A stretch of DNA of 64,000 bases from Roseomonas gilardii (GCF_001941945.1 NZ_CP015583.1:2363501-2427500), one strand, 5' to 3'. Shown: positions 1 through 11,360, counted from the first letter of the stretch. The notes: generated from the sequence alone by a model not told the origin. A program made the numbers and translations.

Positions 1-924
1 AACGCGCTCTGCGCCATCGCTCCGGGCTACTGGACGCTGATGGGGGCCCGCGTGGTCACCGCCCTCTGCCACGGCGCCTTCTTCGGCACTGCCTCGGTGG
101 TGGCGGCGGACCTGGTGCCGAAGCACCGCCGCGCCTCCGCTGTCGCCATGGTCTTCTCCGGCCTGACGCTCGCCAACGTTCTGGGCGTGCCGCTCGGCAC
201 GGCGCTGGGCCATGCGCTCGGCTGGCGCTCCACCTTCTGGGCCGTGGTGCTGATCGGCCTCGCCGCCGCCGCCGCGCTGGCGCTGTGGATGCCCACCGGC
301 CTGCGCGGCCAGCCCGCCCGGCTGCGGCAGGAACTCCGTGCCCTGGGCAGCCGGCAGGTGCTGCTGGCCATGGGAATGAGCTGCCTCACCTCGGCCAGCC
401 TGTTCAGCGTCTTCACCTATATCGCGCCGATGCTGCAGACCCGGACCGGCCTGGGCGAGCACATGGTCACCCTGGCCCTGCTGCTCTTCGGCCTCGGCCT
501 CACCTTCGGCAACTTCCTCGGCGGCCGCCTCGCCGACTGGCGGCTGATGCCGTCCGTGGCGGGAATCCTCGTGGTGCTGGCCCTGGTGCTGGTGCTCTTC
601 ACCGCCACCCTGGCCTCGCCCGTGCCGGCTGTCGCCACGATGATGGTCTGGGGCGTGCTGGTCTTCGCCCTGGTCTCGCCCCTCCAGATGCGGGTGGTGG
701 ATCAGGCGCGGGACGCGCCGAACCTCGCCTCCACGGTCAACCAGGGCACCTTCAACCTGGGCAATGCCGCCGGGGCCTGGATCGGCGGACAAGCCCTGCT
801 GCACGGCATGGGCTACGGCCAGCTTCCCTGGCTGGGCGCCGGGCTGGCCGTCCTGGCCCTGCTGCTGGCCCTGGTGGCGATGCGCGCCCCGCGCCAGCCG
901 ATGGCGATGGTGGCCGGGGAATAG
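1..924 (+). CDS. MFS transporter, 5' end missing (DHA1/AraJ-like)
   Basis: The frame is open from base 1, so the start lies outside the window; 307 residues are visible. The protein is almost entirely hydrophobic helices with short charged loops, including GGRLADW, which resembles the cytoplasmic loop signature of the major facilitator superfamily. The visible part begins at about the second or third helix and reaches the normal C-terminal end. The family exports sugars, drugs or other small molecules by proton antiport. The substrate cannot be read from the sequence. A strong hairpin follows the stop, and the next gene is convergent. Confidence 0.85.
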   Translation, partial: NALCAIAPGYWTLMGARVVTALCHGAFFGTASVVAADLVPKHRRASAVAMVFSGLTLANVLGVPLGTALGHALGWRSTFWAVVLIGLAAAAALALWMPTGLRGQPARLRQELRALGSRQVLLAMGMSCLTSASLFSVFTYIAPMLQTRTGLGEHMVTLALLLFGLGLTFGNFLGGRLADWRLMPSVAGILVVLALVLVLFTATLASPVPAVATMMVWGVLVFALVSPLQMRVVDQARDAPNLASTVNQGTFNLGNAAGAWIGGQALLHGMGYGQLPWLGAGLAVLALLLALVAMRAPRQPMAMVAGE

Positions 925-937
925 CGTCCCGCGCCCG

Positions 938-966
938 GGGAGAGCCGGGCCGGTCCCGGCTCCCCC
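938..966. terminator. Hairpin between convergent genes
   Basis: An inverted repeat with an 8-bp core (GAGCCGGG paired with CCCGGCTC), one mismatch and three more G-C pairs lies between the MFS stop at 924 and the tautomerase stop at 979. It has no U-tract on either strand. Its place between convergent stops suggests a bidirectional terminator. Confidence 0.5.
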
Positions 967-978
967 GTCAGCCACGCG

Positions 979-1164
979 TCAGCGGTCGCAGAACAGCACG
1001 CCACCCTTGGCCTTGTCGGTCTTCGGCGCCTCCACGATCTGCACTGTCACGACGTCGGCCGGAACGCCGAAATTCTTCACCATGGCTTCGGTGAGATCCT
1101 TCACCAGCCCGCGCTTCTGTTCGAGCGTCCGCCCCTCGGCGGCGAAGACCATGATCTCGGGCAT
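979..1164 (-). CDS. 4-oxalocrotonate tautomerase family protein
   Basis: This is a 61-residue protein, the normal size for the 4-oxalocrotonate tautomerase superfamily. It begins Met-Pro, so removal of Met would expose the catalytic N-terminal proline, and the pattern MPEIMVFAAEGRTLEQKRGL matches the family's first strand and helix. Members catalyse keto-enol tautomerisation as oligomers of small subunits. The C-terminal half (ending GGVLFCDR) departs from classical XylH, so the substrate is unknown. It stands alone with no aromatic-degradation genes beside it. The next upstream DNA holds a transposase remnant. Confidence 0.8.
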   Translation of the reverse strand: MPEIMVFAAEGRTLEQKRGLVKDLTEAMVKNFGVPADVVTVQIVEAPKTDKAKGGVLFCDR

Positions 1165-1313
1165 ACCCTATCTCCTTGGCTGCGAGGGCGGCAGCAGGAC
1201 ATGGCGCTGGCCCGAAGGCAATCCCGCCTGGGTGCGGCTTCCGGAGAGGTTGTTCATCTCCCGTGGGAGGCTGAGGGTGGTTGTTGCGACGCGACCGGCC
1301 GTAGGACACGAGG

Positions 1314-1560
1314 ATGAACAGCCCGCATCAGAATGCGCGGATGACGCCGCTTGGCCGGGCCGAGAGGTTCGGCGGATCATCGAGGGACGATCAGTTTGGC
1401 CAGCTCTGGTGAGAACTGGCCGTCCGCCTGCGCCGGGACGATCAACTGAGTGGCAAGGAAATCGCCCTCCGGCTGGGGCATGCCCGCCCCACCGTCGCAG
1501 GCTGGCTGACGCGGAAACGGTTCCGGAAGCCGTGCCGCGCTGATGCCGACGGGGCCGGTA
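1314..1560 (+). pseudogene. Decayed IS481-family transposase fragment
   Basis: From the ATG at 1314 the frame reads MNSPHQNARMTPLGRAE, which resembles the N-terminus of IS481 transposases. The expected continuation VRRIIEGRSV appears one frame over from about 1352. From about 1413 the original frame resumes with LAVRLRRDD, then SGKEIALRLGHARPTVAGWL, the second helix-turn-helix of the same family. Roughly 40 to 50 residues between these blocks and the whole DDE catalytic domain are missing, so the copy is dead. A possible left end starts TGTTCATCTC at 1251, but no matching right end was found. The 3' limit is approximate. Identification is by recalled family pattern, not by search. Confidence 0.6.
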
Positions 1561-1653
1561 CGCCGCTGTCAGAGCGAGCGACCGGGCAGACTAAGGATGG
1601 CGATGAGGCAAGCGCCTTGCCACTTCGTCAGGGAACCGCTTGCGGAAGCAAAG

Positions 1654-2088
1654 TCAGAGACTCCAGTCGACCAGAATGCCGTTCTGGAAGGTTAGATCCA
1701 GCGAGCTTCCGCGTACATCGGTATTGCCGGACGACGCGTCGGCGGCCTGCTGTACCTTCTGTTGTTGCTCACGGAAGTTGGTGAGACTATTGGATAGCGC
1801 AACTCCGGGCACTATTTTCGAGATTCCAGTCAACATGCCCATTGAGCCAGTCTGCTCTGGCCTATAGGTCCAGTAGACGCGGTTCCCACCTTGCGTACTA
1901 CGGCGGAATGGCTGCCCATACAGCGCCTGTACGTCCTGCATCGTCGTGCGGCCCTTGATCAGATGCGTTTCCACATATGACTGGCTGAACTGATCCTCGC
2001 CGCCAGGCATACCTGGCTGCCCACAAGCCCCCAGAGCAAGGGTAGCGAATAAGTAGGAAATGGCGGCGGCCGAGCGCAAGCGCGTCAA
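1654..2088 (-). CDS. Small outer-membrane lipoprotein, BamE/SmpA-like
   Basis: The 144-residue product has a short signal peptide and a lipobox ending LALGAC, with Cys22 as the likely lipidation site. The segment VETHLIKGRTTMQDVQALYG resembles the first helix of BamE/SmpA-fold lipoproteins, which use a 'fixed by a threshold rule' layout of two helices and a sheet. The start is TTG at 2088, with GAGGAG about 8 bases upstream; a later start would lose the signal peptide. Base composition is clearly lower in GC than the neighbours and lies beside a transposase remnant, so the gene may be acquired. It could instead be a diverged member of another lipoprotein family. Confidence 0.65.
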   Translation of the reverse strand: MTRLRSAAAISYLFATLALGACGQPGMPGGEDQFSQSYVETHLIKGRTTMQDVQALYGQPFRRSTQGGNRVYWTYRPEQTGSMGMLTGISKIVPGVALSNSLTNFREQQQKVQQAADASSGNTDVRGSSLDLTFQNGILVDWSL

Positions 2089-2396
2089 GGGGAGGACTCC
2101 TCACCTGAGGTTGACAGAGTTATGTAACATACAATCTATAAGGCTGCGTATTGATAGGCCAGAGAGTGCCCGCAGCTTCTACGATCCCGCATTCACCATA
2201 AATTTCCCGCGATCGAACTATGAGGTCAACCCGCCAAGCAAGTTGCTGTTCCTCCGCGGTGGATGTGATGGCCCCATGGGGATAGGTTCAGATTCCGATT
2301 TTTCTCGGCGGCGCTGCTCGATATCGCAAATCCTCTGTATCCGAGCCGCATCACCTCCGCGATTTAGTTGCTATACCGGCACGAATAGAGGCCACG
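2089..2396. other. Lower-GC intergenic stretch, upstream region of the lipoprotein gene
   Basis: This 308-bp stretch is AT-richer than almost anything else in the window and holds no ORF with a credible start and ribosome site. It contains the presumed promoter of the lipoprotein gene, including the TA-rich run near 2120 to 2160. Nothing else is recognisable. Confidence 0.4.
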
Positions 2397-2573
2397 ATGC
2401 CGATCCTGCTTGAGCAGGTCCTGAGTAGCCTGATTGCTACAGCTTCCTCGCCAGCTCTCACCCAGACCCCACAGTGCTCATTGGCCGATGGCGCGGTGAA
2501 TTCATGGGACTGGAAGGCAATCCACGCATTCTCAGAAGGCGTCATGACGGGCACGTGGGTCGCTGCAGCCTAA
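2397..2573 (+). CDS. Possible 58-residue protein
   Basis: An ATG at 2397 is preceded by AGAGG six bases upstream and opens a 58-codon frame ending in TAA at 2571. The product begins MPILLEQVLSSLIATASSPA and ends VMTGTWVAAA, with a mildly hydrophobic N-terminal half and a Trp-rich middle (NSWDWKAIHAF). It ends three bases before the convergent folP stop. It lies in the lower-GC patch next to the transposase remnant. I do not recognise it. It could be a short real gene, the tail of a lost gene, or chance. Confidence 0.35.
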   Translation: MPILLEQVLSSLIATASSPALTQTPQCSLADGAVNSWDWKAIHAFSEGVMTGTWVAAA

Positions 2574-2576
2574 GCG

Positions 2577-3689
2577 TCAGGCTGCGGCGTCCGCACGTTC
2601 CACGGCACATCCCAGGCGCAGCGCCTGCACCGTCTCCGCCACGTCATGGACCCGCACCATATCGGCGCCCCGTTCCGCCGCGGCCAGCGCCACGGCCAGG
2701 CTTCCCGGCACCCGCCGCTCCGCCACCGGCTCCCGCCCCAGCCGGCCAATGAAGGCCTTGCGGGAGGCCGCCATCAGCACCCGGCACCCCAACCCATGCA
2801 GCAGAGGCAGCCGGTCGATCAGTTCCAGGTTATGCGCCAGCGTCTTGCCGAAGCCGATCCCCGGGTCGACGCAGATGCGCGACCGCGCGATCCCCGCCGC
2901 CTCGCAGGCCGCGATCCGTTCTGCCAGGAAGCGCTGCACCGCCAGCGCCACGTCCGGATAATCGGCGCGCGACTGCATGGTGGCGGGGTCCAGCCCCGGC
3001 ATGTGCATCAGCACCACGGAACAGTCTGAATCCGCCGCCGCCTCCAGCGCCCCCGCCCCGCGCAGCGCGGCGATGTCGTTCACCACGCGCGCCCCGGCGG
3101 CGATGGCGGCGCGCATCGTGGCGGCATGGCGGGTGTCGATGGAGACCGTGGCATGCGGCGCCAGTTCCCGGATCACCGGCTCCACACGGGCGATCTCCTC
3201 CTCCGGCGTCACTGGTGCGGCGCCCGGCCGCGTGCTCTCGCCGCCCAGGTCCAGAAGGTCGGCCCCCGCCTCCAGCATGGCATGGCCCGCCGCCACGGCG
3301 GCGCGTTGGTCGAGATAGCGCCCGCCATCCGAGAAGCTGTCCGGCGTCACGTTGAGGATGCCCATCACCAGCGGGCGGCCCTCCCGCCGCTCCAGCCCGG
3401 CAAAATCCGGCAGGGCCGGCGCCAAGTCCGCCAGCAGCGGCCGCCACGCCTCCGGCAGGGCCGCCACGGGAAGAGGACCAGCATGCTGGCCCGTCTCGAC
3501 CAGCCGGGCCAGGGTGAAGGCTAGCCCCTCCCCCCGCAGCGCGGCGGCATGGCCTGCCGCCAGCGCCGCCCTCGCGGCTTCCCCGTGCAGCAGGCCCAGG
3601 GGCTCCAGCCAGCGTTCCACCATCTCCGTCATCCCCCACAGCCAGAACGGAAACGGGGGCCCGAAGGCCCCCGTCGCATTCCATACCAT
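2577..3689 (-). CDS. folP: Dihydropteroate synthase
   Basis: This enzyme joins 4-aminobenzoate to the pterin pyrophosphate to make dihydropteroate in folate synthesis. The TIM-barrel signatures are clear: GILNVTPDSFSDGG at residues 110-123, LGGESTRPGA near 147, VDPGIGFGKT near 274 and SRKAFIG near 307. The protein has 370 residues against about 280 for E. coli FolP; the extra part is an N-terminal domain of about 100 residues. The chosen ATG at 3689 follows a G-rich ribosome site, but Met20 or Met23 would also retain most of the extension. It is the last gene of the ruvB-to-folP minus-strand cluster, 30 bp after ftsH. Confidence 0.93.
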   Translation of the reverse strand: MVWNATGAFGPPFPFWLWGMTEMVERWLEPLGLLHGEAARAALAAGHAAALRGEGLAFTLARLVETGQHAGPLPVAALPEAWRPLLADLAPALPDFAGLERREGRPLVMGILNVTPDSFSDGGRYLDQRAAVAAGHAMLEAGADLLDLGGESTRPGAAPVTPEEEIARVEPVIRELAPHATVSIDTRHAATMRAAIAAGARVVNDIAALRGAGALEAAADSDCSVVLMHMPGLDPATMQSRADYPDVALAVQRFLAERIAACEAAGIARSRICVDPGIGFGKTLAHNLELIDRLPLLHGLGCRVLMAASRKAFIGRLGREPVAERRVPGSLAVALAAAERGADMVRVHDVAETVQALRLGCAVERADAAA

Positions 3690-3719
3690 TCATGCCCCCC
3701 CCGAGAGGGACGCCGCGGA

Positions 3720-5648
<1,929 letters not shown>

Positions 5649-5895
5649 TGAAGCTGTTTCCGTCCTGACCGACAGGTTGTCCCCGGCACGCCGCGCCGAA
5701 TTTCCCTGGAAGCCCGAGGGGGCAGGCCAGGGGAAATGCGGGGTCACGCACCGGTTTTCTCCCGTCCTGCACAACATAGGGAGGGCCGGCGCTTTCTGGA
5801 ACCTCAACCTCACAAAATCGCAAGATTCTCGCGGGCTTCTCATATCGGCCCACCAGCCCGCACGCGACACCGGGGGCCGGGGGGGGCAGGCGGCA

Positions 5896-7104
5896 TCAGG
5901 CCGGCGGGCCACCAGCGGGTTGGAAGGAGACCCCGCCGGGCAGGAGTTCCACCCGCCCATCCCCGTGGCGCAGCGCCGGACAGCCCCGCAGCACCATGGC
6001 CGGCAGGCCCCGCCGCGCGGCCGGCTCCAGCCAAGCCAGGTCGGCCCCCGGCGCTCCGATGGTGGCACCCGGCACGTCCCGGTCCAGATGCCAGCGCCCG
6101 TCCCAGGATGCGCCGCGCCGGGCCTCGACGGGCGGCGCGCAGGCGGCGGGCTCCCGGCACAGGACACCACCCCGCCAGAGCACCCCGCCCAGCGTCCCGC
6201 CCCCCTGTGCCAGCAGCCGCTCCACCCCCTTGCGCGGCGGTGGATGAGGCTGGCCGGACACCGACCGCAACAGGCGCGACAGGGCCTGCCGCGCCACGGC
6301 GTCGCGCCCCAGCGACACGGCATCCAGCCGCACCCAGCCCTCGGGCCGGAACACGGCGGCCAGGGCCAGCCGTTCCGCCACCGCCGCCTCGCCCCGCGCG
6401 CGGCGGCGCGCGAAGGCATCCGCCGCCAGGGCCAGCGCCCGCGTCCCCGCCGCATCCCCGGACGGATCGCCAAGCGCCGCGCGCAGCCGGGCCCGGGCGA
6501 AGCGTGGATCGCCATTGGACGGGTCGCGCACAGGCTCCAGCCCGGCACCGGCCACGGTCGCCTCCAGCCGCACCACCGGCATGTCCAGCAGCGGCCGCAG
6601 CACCATCACGCCCGGCATGGCCCGCGCGGGCGCCATGGCGGCCAGCCCGGTCTCGCCCGAGCCACGTAGCAGCCGGAACAGCAGCGTCTCCGCCTGATCC
6701 CGCCGGTGATGGCCCAGCAGCAGCCAGGGCGCGCCCGCTTCCGCCGCGGCCGCCTCCAGCGCCGCGAGCCGCGCCCGCCGCGCCCTTTCGTGCAGCGCAG
6801 GACCGGAAGGCAGGTCGAGGGACAGGATACGGACCTCATGCCCGCGCGTCCGCAGGCGGCCGGCCACGGCGGCGGCCTCGGTGGCGCTGTCCGGACGCAG
6901 GCCGTGATCCGCCACCAGGGCCAACGCGGACCCGCCACGTGCCATGGCCCAGCGATGCGCGAGAAGGAAGGTGGCGAGGCTGTCGGGCCCGCCCGACACG
7001 CCGACCGCGAGGCGCGGGGACGGAGCGAAGGGCCCCAGCGGTGCCATCAGGGCCGCGAACTCCTCCTCCCCCACCGGTTCGCCGACTGCCCCCCCGACTG
7101 GCAT
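5896..7104 (-). CDS. tilS: tRNA(Ile)-lysidine synthase
   Basis: TilS attaches lysine to C34 of the CAU-anticodon tRNA-Ile so that it reads AUA. The PP-loop ATP pyrophosphatase motif SGGPDS lies at about residues 37-42, followed by [10 protein letters not shown] and the family pattern [20 protein letters not shown]. The C-terminal half is weakly conserved, as is usual. The ATG at 7104 gives 402 residues; an in-frame upstream start at 7185 would overlap cpoB by 47 bases. The ribosome site is weak for either choice. The gene follows cpoB in the Tol-Pal cluster and precedes ftsH. Confidence 0.9.
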   Translation of the reverse strand: MPVGGAVGEPVGEEEFAALMAPLGPFAPSPRLAVGVSGGPDSLATFLLAHRWAMARGGSALALVADHGLRPDSATEAAAVAGRLRTRGHEVRILSLDLPSGPALHERARRARLAALEAAAAEAGAPWLLLGHHRRDQAETLLFRLLRGSGETGLAAMAPARAMPGVMVLRPLLDMPVVRLEATVAGAGLEPVRDPSNGDPRFARARLRAALGDPSGDAAGTRALALAADAFARRRARGEAAVAERLALAAVFRPEGWVRLDAVSLGRDAVARQALSRLLRSVSGQPHPPPRKGVERLLAQGGGTLGGVLWRGGVLCREPAACAPPVEARRGASWDGRWHLDRDVPGATIGAPGADLAWLEPAARRGLPAMVLRGCPALRHGDGRVELLPGGVSFQPAGGPPA

Positions 7105-7138
7105 AGGAGCGGCGCCCCGGGCGAGGCCCGTCAGCGGA

Positions 7139-8011
7139 TCAGCGGCAGCCCGCGCGCTGCCGCGCCTGCGCCGCCTGACTGGCAAGGCCGCCGGAGGGCT
7201 TGGGGAACTCGCTGTTCAACTGGTCCAGCGTCTGGCAGGCCTCGCGCTTCGCCCCGAAACCGTTGAAGGCATTGGCGAGGCCGAGCAGCGCCTCCGGGGC
7301 GCGGCCGGACTTGCGGTTGCGGCGATAGGCGTCGTCATAGGCCAGTGCCGCGTTCTGGTAGTCCCGACGCCCGAGCAGCGCATCGCCCAGGAGGATCTGG
7401 GCATCCTGCTGCCGGGGCGCGCTGCGGGCACCGATCACCTCCCGCGCCGCGGCCTCGGCGGCGGTATAGTCGCGACGGGACAGGGCGGCCTGCCCATCGG
7501 ACAGGGCACGTTCCGGCGTGCGCGGCGCGGCGGCCGGCGCGGCAGCGGCCGGGGCACTGGCCGGAGGGGCGGCCGCGGGGCCCGGCGCAGGCGTCGCGGG
7601 GGCCTGGGAACGGCGCGCCGCCCCGCCACCCTGCTCCACCTGCTGCAGGCGATAGTCCGTGTCGCCCTGCAGCTTCTCCATCTGCTGCTGCAGGTTCCGG
7701 TTCTGGAATTCGAGCTGGTCCACGCGGCCACGCAGGCGCTTGGTCTCGTCCTCCAGTGCACTCACCCGGTCGAGCAACTGCCCGACCAGTTCCCCCCCGC
7801 CCCCGGCGGCACCACCACGGGAAGGAGGCGGCAGGGCGGGCGCCGCATAGCCCCCGCCCCCACGCGCCCGCAACTGCTCCATCTCCTGGCGGAGCTGCAG
7901 GATCTGGTTCTGCAGCGTGATGCCCTCCCGGCTCTCCACCTGCGCCCGGGCGGAAGGCCCGAGTGCCAGGGAGGCCAGGAACACGGAGGCGAGCAGCGCG
8001 TGGCGCATCAT
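7139..8011 (-). CDS. cpoB: Tol-Pal system protein CpoB (YbgF)
   Basis: CpoB is a periplasmic protein that coordinates peptidoglycan synthesis with outer-membrane constriction through TolA. The 290-residue product has a signal peptide cleaved near SARAQ, an N-terminal coiled coil (about 30-110, e.g. RQEMEQLRAR and QNRNLQQQMEKLQG), an Ala/Pro-rich linker and C-terminal TPR repeats containing the pattern GRAPEALLGLANAF. Order and length fit the family. It starts 10 bp after the pal stop. The double Met start makes the first codon ambiguous by one residue. Confidence 0.92.
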   Translation of the reverse strand: MMRHALLASVFLASLALGPSARAQVESREGITLQNQILQLRQEMEQLRARGGGGYAAPALPPPSRGGAAGGGGELVGQLLDRVSALEDETKRLRGRVDQLEFQNRNLQQQMEKLQGDTDYRLQQVEQGGGAARRSQAPATPAPGPAAAPPASAPAAAAPAAAPRTPERALSDGQAALSRRDYTAAEAAAREVIGARSAPRQQDAQILLGDALLGRRDYQNAALAYDDAYRRNRKSGRAPEALLGLANAFNGFGAKREACQTLDQLNSEFPKPSGGLASQAAQARQRAGCR

Positions 8012-8020
8012 GGGTCTGCC

Positions 8021-8515
8021 TTAGCGGACGACCGTGACCGCGCGACGGTTCTGCGCCCAGGCCGACTCGTCGGAGCCCAGGGCCGCCGGGCGGTCCTTGC
8101 CGTAGGAGATGGTGGACAGGCGGCTGCCGGCCACGCCGGAGGCCACCAGCACGTCGCGGGCGGAGTTGGCGCGCCGCTGGCCGAGGGCCAGGTTGTACTC
8201 GCGCGTGCCGCGCTCGTCGGTGTGGCCCTCGATCGTGGCCTGCACCTGCGGATACTGGTTCAGCCAGCCCGCCTGGCGCACCAGCACGTCGCGCTGGTCG
8301 CCGCGAACGGAGCTGGAGTCGAACTCGAAGAAGACGCGGTCGCCGACATTGGCGACGAGGTCTTCCTGCGAGCCCGGGCGGACGGAACCCAGCCCGCCGG
8401 CACCCGCGCCGGCGGAGGCACCGGCGCCCGTGGCAGCCCCGGCCTGGTCGTTGCTGTTCGAACAGGCGGCCAGCAGAGCGAGGGCGCCCAGCGCGCCCAG
8501 CAGCTTCGTTTGCAT
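8021..8515 (-). CDS. pal: Peptidoglycan-associated lipoprotein Pal
   Basis: Pal is the outer-membrane lipoprotein that binds peptidoglycan and TolB. The 164-residue product begins MQTKLLGALGALALLAAC, with lipobox Cys18, then a Gly/Ala-rich linker and an OmpA-type domain with the signature GHTDERGTREYN and LGQRRANSARDVL. The ATG at 8515 has the ribosome site GAGGAAAA about 7 bases upstream; the frame is open further upstream but carries no signal peptide there. It lies between tolB and cpoB in the standard order. Confidence 0.96.
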   Translation of the reverse strand: MQTKLLGALGALALLAACSNSNDQAGAATGAGASAGAGAGGLGSVRPGSQEDLVANVGDRVFFEFDSSSVRGDQRDVLVRQAGWLNQYPQVQATIEGHTDERGTREYNLALGQRRANSARDVLVASGVAGSRLSTISYGKDRPAALGSDESAWAQNRRAVTVVR

Positions 8516-8619
8516 CGATCCGTTTTCCTCGTGTTGTGCGGGGGGCACAAAACACGCGATCGCGGCGTTACGGCTGCCGTCCGATACGGTCAAGCCGAAC
8601 AAACCGCGCCTCTCCCGTG

Positions 8620-9960
8620 TCAGGACAGCAAAGGGGACCAATTCGGATCGGTTGCATCGGTCGGCGTCACAATCTGCCTCTCGTTGAATCCGGCGATATC
8701 GATCATCGCCATGCGTGCACCATAGCCATTGCCGCGCGAGTCCCGGGCCGGAGTCTCGCGGTAATAGGCCAGGACACGGCCATTCGGGGCAAAGGTGGGG
8801 CCTTCCATGCCCCAGCCCTCGGTCAGAATGCGCTCGCCACGCCCGTCCGGCTGCATCACGCCGATGGCGAAGCTGCCACCGCCGAAGCGGGTAAAGGCGA
8901 TCAGGTCGCCGCGCGGAGACCACACGGGTGTGGCATAACGGCCACGGCCGAAGGAGATGCGCCGCACCCCGCCGCCGCCGGCATCCATGACATAGAGCTG
9001 CTGGTCGCCGCCCCGGTCGGAGTTGAAGACGATCTGCGACCCGTCGGGGCTGTAGCAAGGGGAAACGTCGAGCCCGTTGCCCGAGGTGAGCTGCCGCTCC
9101 CGCCGCGAGGCCAGGTCCACCACGTAGATGTTGGAATCGCTGCCCTTGGCATAGCTCAGGATCACCGAGCGCCCGTCCGGCGAGAAGCGCGGCGACAGCG
9201 TCATGCCGGAGAACTGGCCCAGCACCTCCTGCCGCCCGGTGTCCAGGTTGAACAGATAGACCCGCGGCTGGTTCTGGTAATAGCTCATGAAGGCGATCTG
9301 CCGCGCATTCGGATGGAAGCGCGGGCTGAGCACCTGGAAGGAGCCGTCGGTCAGGAAGCGGTTGTTCTCCCCGTCCTGGTCCATGATCGCCAGCCGCCGG
9401 GTGCGCCGGTCGCGCGGCCCCGATTCGGCGACATAGACGATCCGCGTGTCGAAATAGCCCTTCTCGCCCAGCAGGCGGGAATAGATGGCATCCGCGATCA
9501 GATGCGCGATCCGCCGCCACTGGGCGGCCGGGGCGGTGAAGGCCGTGCCCTCGATCTGCTGCCCCGGCAGCACGTCCCACAGGCGGAACTCGACGCGCAA
9601 CTGCCCGCCCTGGTCGGCCACGCGGCCCGTCACCAGTGCGTTGGCACCGATCACCCGCCAGTCCTGGAAGTTCGGCTGCGCCGCCGCCGCCTCGGCGCTC
9701 TGGATGAAGGCGGCGTTCTGCACCGGCCGGAACAGGCCGGAATTCTTCAGATCGTTCTGGATCACCTGGGCGATCTCGGCGCCCCTCGTGCCCGGCAGGG
9801 AGGGCACCGCGATCGGGATCGGATCGGTGCGGGCGCGGGTGATGTCCACGCGGCTCTCGGCCGCGGCCGGCTGGGCCAGCACCGAGCGCAGCGGCGGAAT
9901 GGCGCCAGCCGCGGCGGTAATCCCCAGAAGCGCGGCACGTCGGGTAAAGCGGCCGTCCAT
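8620..9960 (-). CDS. tolB: Tol-Pal system beta-propeller protein TolB
   Basis: TolB is the periplasmic partner that links Pal to TolA. The 446-residue product has an N-terminal signal segment with TRRAALLG, then the TolB N-domain ([18 protein letters not shown]) and a series of WD40-like PD40 repeats such as [15 protein letters not shown] and [13 protein letters not shown]. Length matches the family (about 430-450). The paired arginines before the hydrophobic stretch make Tat export possible, though Sec export is the norm. About 140 bp separate it from tolA. Confidence 0.95.
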   Translation of the reverse strand: MDGRFTRRAALLGITAAAGAIPPLRSVLAQPAAAESRVDITRARTDPIPIAVPSLPGTRGAEIAQVIQNDLKNSGLFRPVQNAAFIQSAEAAAAQPNFQDWRVIGANALVTGRVADQGGQLRVEFRLWDVLPGQQIEGTAFTAPAAQWRRIAHLIADAIYSRLLGEKGYFDTRIVYVAESGPRDRRTRRLAIMDQDGENNRFLTDGSFQVLSPRFHPNARQIAFMSYYQNQPRVYLFNLDTGRQEVLGQFSGMTLSPRFSPDGRSVILSYAKGSDSNIYVVDLASRRERQLTSGNGLDVSPCYSPDGSQIVFNSDRGGDQQLYVMDAGGGGVRRISFGRGRYATPVWSPRGDLIAFTRFGGGSFAIGVMQPDGRGERILTEGWGMEGPTFAPNGRVLAYYRETPARDSRGNGYGARMAMIDIAGFNERQIVTPTDATDPNWSPLLS

Positions 9961-10103
9961 CGTCGTGTCTCTTCCCCTGCAAACCGGTTCGGACCGGGAG
10001 AAGCCCCGGTCCTGCCGTCAAATCAAGCCCCTGTCCCGTCACGAAGCGTGGCGGGCCGTATCGTTCCGCCGCGACAACACCGGCGGACTCCGGGATGCGC
10101 GCC

Positions 10104-11360
10104 TCAGCGCAGACCCAGATCCCGCGGGTTGAAGCGGAAGACCGTGTTGCGCAGTGCCTCCAGCCGGTCCTTCGGCAGCGGCAACGGGTTACATTGCGGA
10201 TTCAGCAACGCGCGCCGTGCCGCCTCATAGACGGACCGCGCCTGCGGATCGGCGGGGACACCGCCGTTCGGGCGCACGTTCCGCACCGTGCCGCCGGCAT
10301 CCACCTCCACCCGCATCTCCACGATCACCGAGCGGATGTTCAGCGCCCCGCCATCCACCGACCAGCATTCGCTGATCGTGTTGGCCAGCGCCGTCTTCTC
10401 GCCCGAGCTGAGCGCAGCCGTCCCGGTCGGCGCCCCGCCCGCCTGGGTGGAGCCCGAGGGCGCCGGATTGGCGCGCGACTTCGGCGCCTCGTTCTGCGCC
10501 TGCATCGCCCGCAGCTTCTCCAGCGTGCTCAACACGGACTGCGACCGCTCATCCGTGTTCTTGGCCGGCGGCGTACGTCCGGTGCCCGGCTTGTCCGAGG
10601 GATTCGGCGGCGGCACCACCTTGCCCGTGCCCTGCTGGTTACTGGGCTTGGGCTGCTGCACCGGCGGCTGTGGCTTCGGCGGTTCCGGCTTCGGGTCGGG
10701 CTTCGCCTCGGCATGCTGCTGCGGCTTCGCCTCCGGCTTGGGCGGCGTCGGCTTGGGCGGGTCCGGCTTCGGCGGCTCGGGCTTGGGCGCGGGCTTCGGC
10801 GGTTCCGGCTTGGGCGGCGCCGCCTCCGCATGCTGCTGCGGCTTCGGCGGCGCGGGGGCCGGCGGCGGCGGCAGGGGCAGCACGGCATCGGCGGCCGGCG
10901 GCGGCGGGGTCGCCTCCGCCTGTTGCTGCGGCGGCGTGGGCGCGGGCGGCGGCGGGGCCGGGGGTGGCGGCAGAGGCGGCGCGGCCTCGGCCTGCTGCTG
11001 CGGCGGGGCCGGCCTGTCGGCGGTGGAGGGCGCGGCCGAGGTCGGCGCCAGCGCCGGGGCAGGCGGCGGCGGGGGTGGCGGCGGCGGGGCCGAGACCGGC
11101 TCCGGACGCGGCGGCTCGACCGGCGGCGGCAGCGGCAGGGGCTCGTCCTTCGCGGCGGCCGTCTTGCTCGGGGATGGCGAGGGCTTGTCCGCCTGGGCGA
11201 GCTGCGCCGCCTCGGGCGTGATCACCTCGATGGGAATGCCCTGCTCCATCGGCTCATCGACCTTGTGGGCGGGGAGCTGGATCAGGATCACCAGGAAGGC
11301 GAGCAGATGGAGCGCCGCCGAGACGTACGCCCATTCCCGCAATCCGCGCGGCCAGCGCAT
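10104..11360 (-). CDS. tolA: TolA with a polyproline linker
   Basis: TolA spans the periplasm and transmits proton-motive energy from TolQR to Pal. The 418-residue product has one N-terminal membrane helix (about residues 10-30), a long linker and a C-terminal TonB/TolA-like domain with [20 protein letters not shown]. The linker differs from the Ala/Lys helix of E. coli TolA: it is very Pro-rich, with a run of nine prolines and four spacers of the form QQ(Q/H)AEA. It is 24 bp downstream of tolR. The family call rests on position, topology and the C-terminal domain. Confidence 0.9.
   Translation of the reverse strand: MRWPRGLREWAYVSAALHLLAFLVILIQLPAHKVDEPMEQGIPIEVITPEAAQLAQADKPSPSPSKTAAAKDEPLPLPPPVEPPRPEPVSAPPPPPPPPPAPALAPTSAAPSTADRPAPPQQQAEAAPPLPPPPAPPPPAPTPPQQQAEATPPPPAADAVLPLPPPPAPAPPKPQQHAEAAPPKPEPPKPAPKPEPPKPDPPKPTPPKPEAKPQQHAEAKPDPKPEPPKPQPPVQQPKPSNQQGTGKVVPPPNPSDKPGTGRTPPAKNTDERSQSVLSTLEKLRAMQAQNEAPKSRANPAPSGSTQAGGAPTGTAALSSGEKTALANTISECWSVDGGALNIRSVIVEMRVEVDAGGTVRNVRPNGGVPADPQARSVYEAARRALLNPQCNPLPLPKDRLEALRNTVFRFNPRDLGLR

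Noticed and set aside
2060-2413. 117-codon plus-strand frame upstream of the small ORF
   Set aside because: It overlaps the lipoprotein gene start region and has no ribosome site or recognisable protein pattern.
10600-11150. CRISPR-like repetition in the TolA region
   Set aside because: The repetition is in-frame proline and QQxAEA coding sequence with no regular spacer length and no cas genes.
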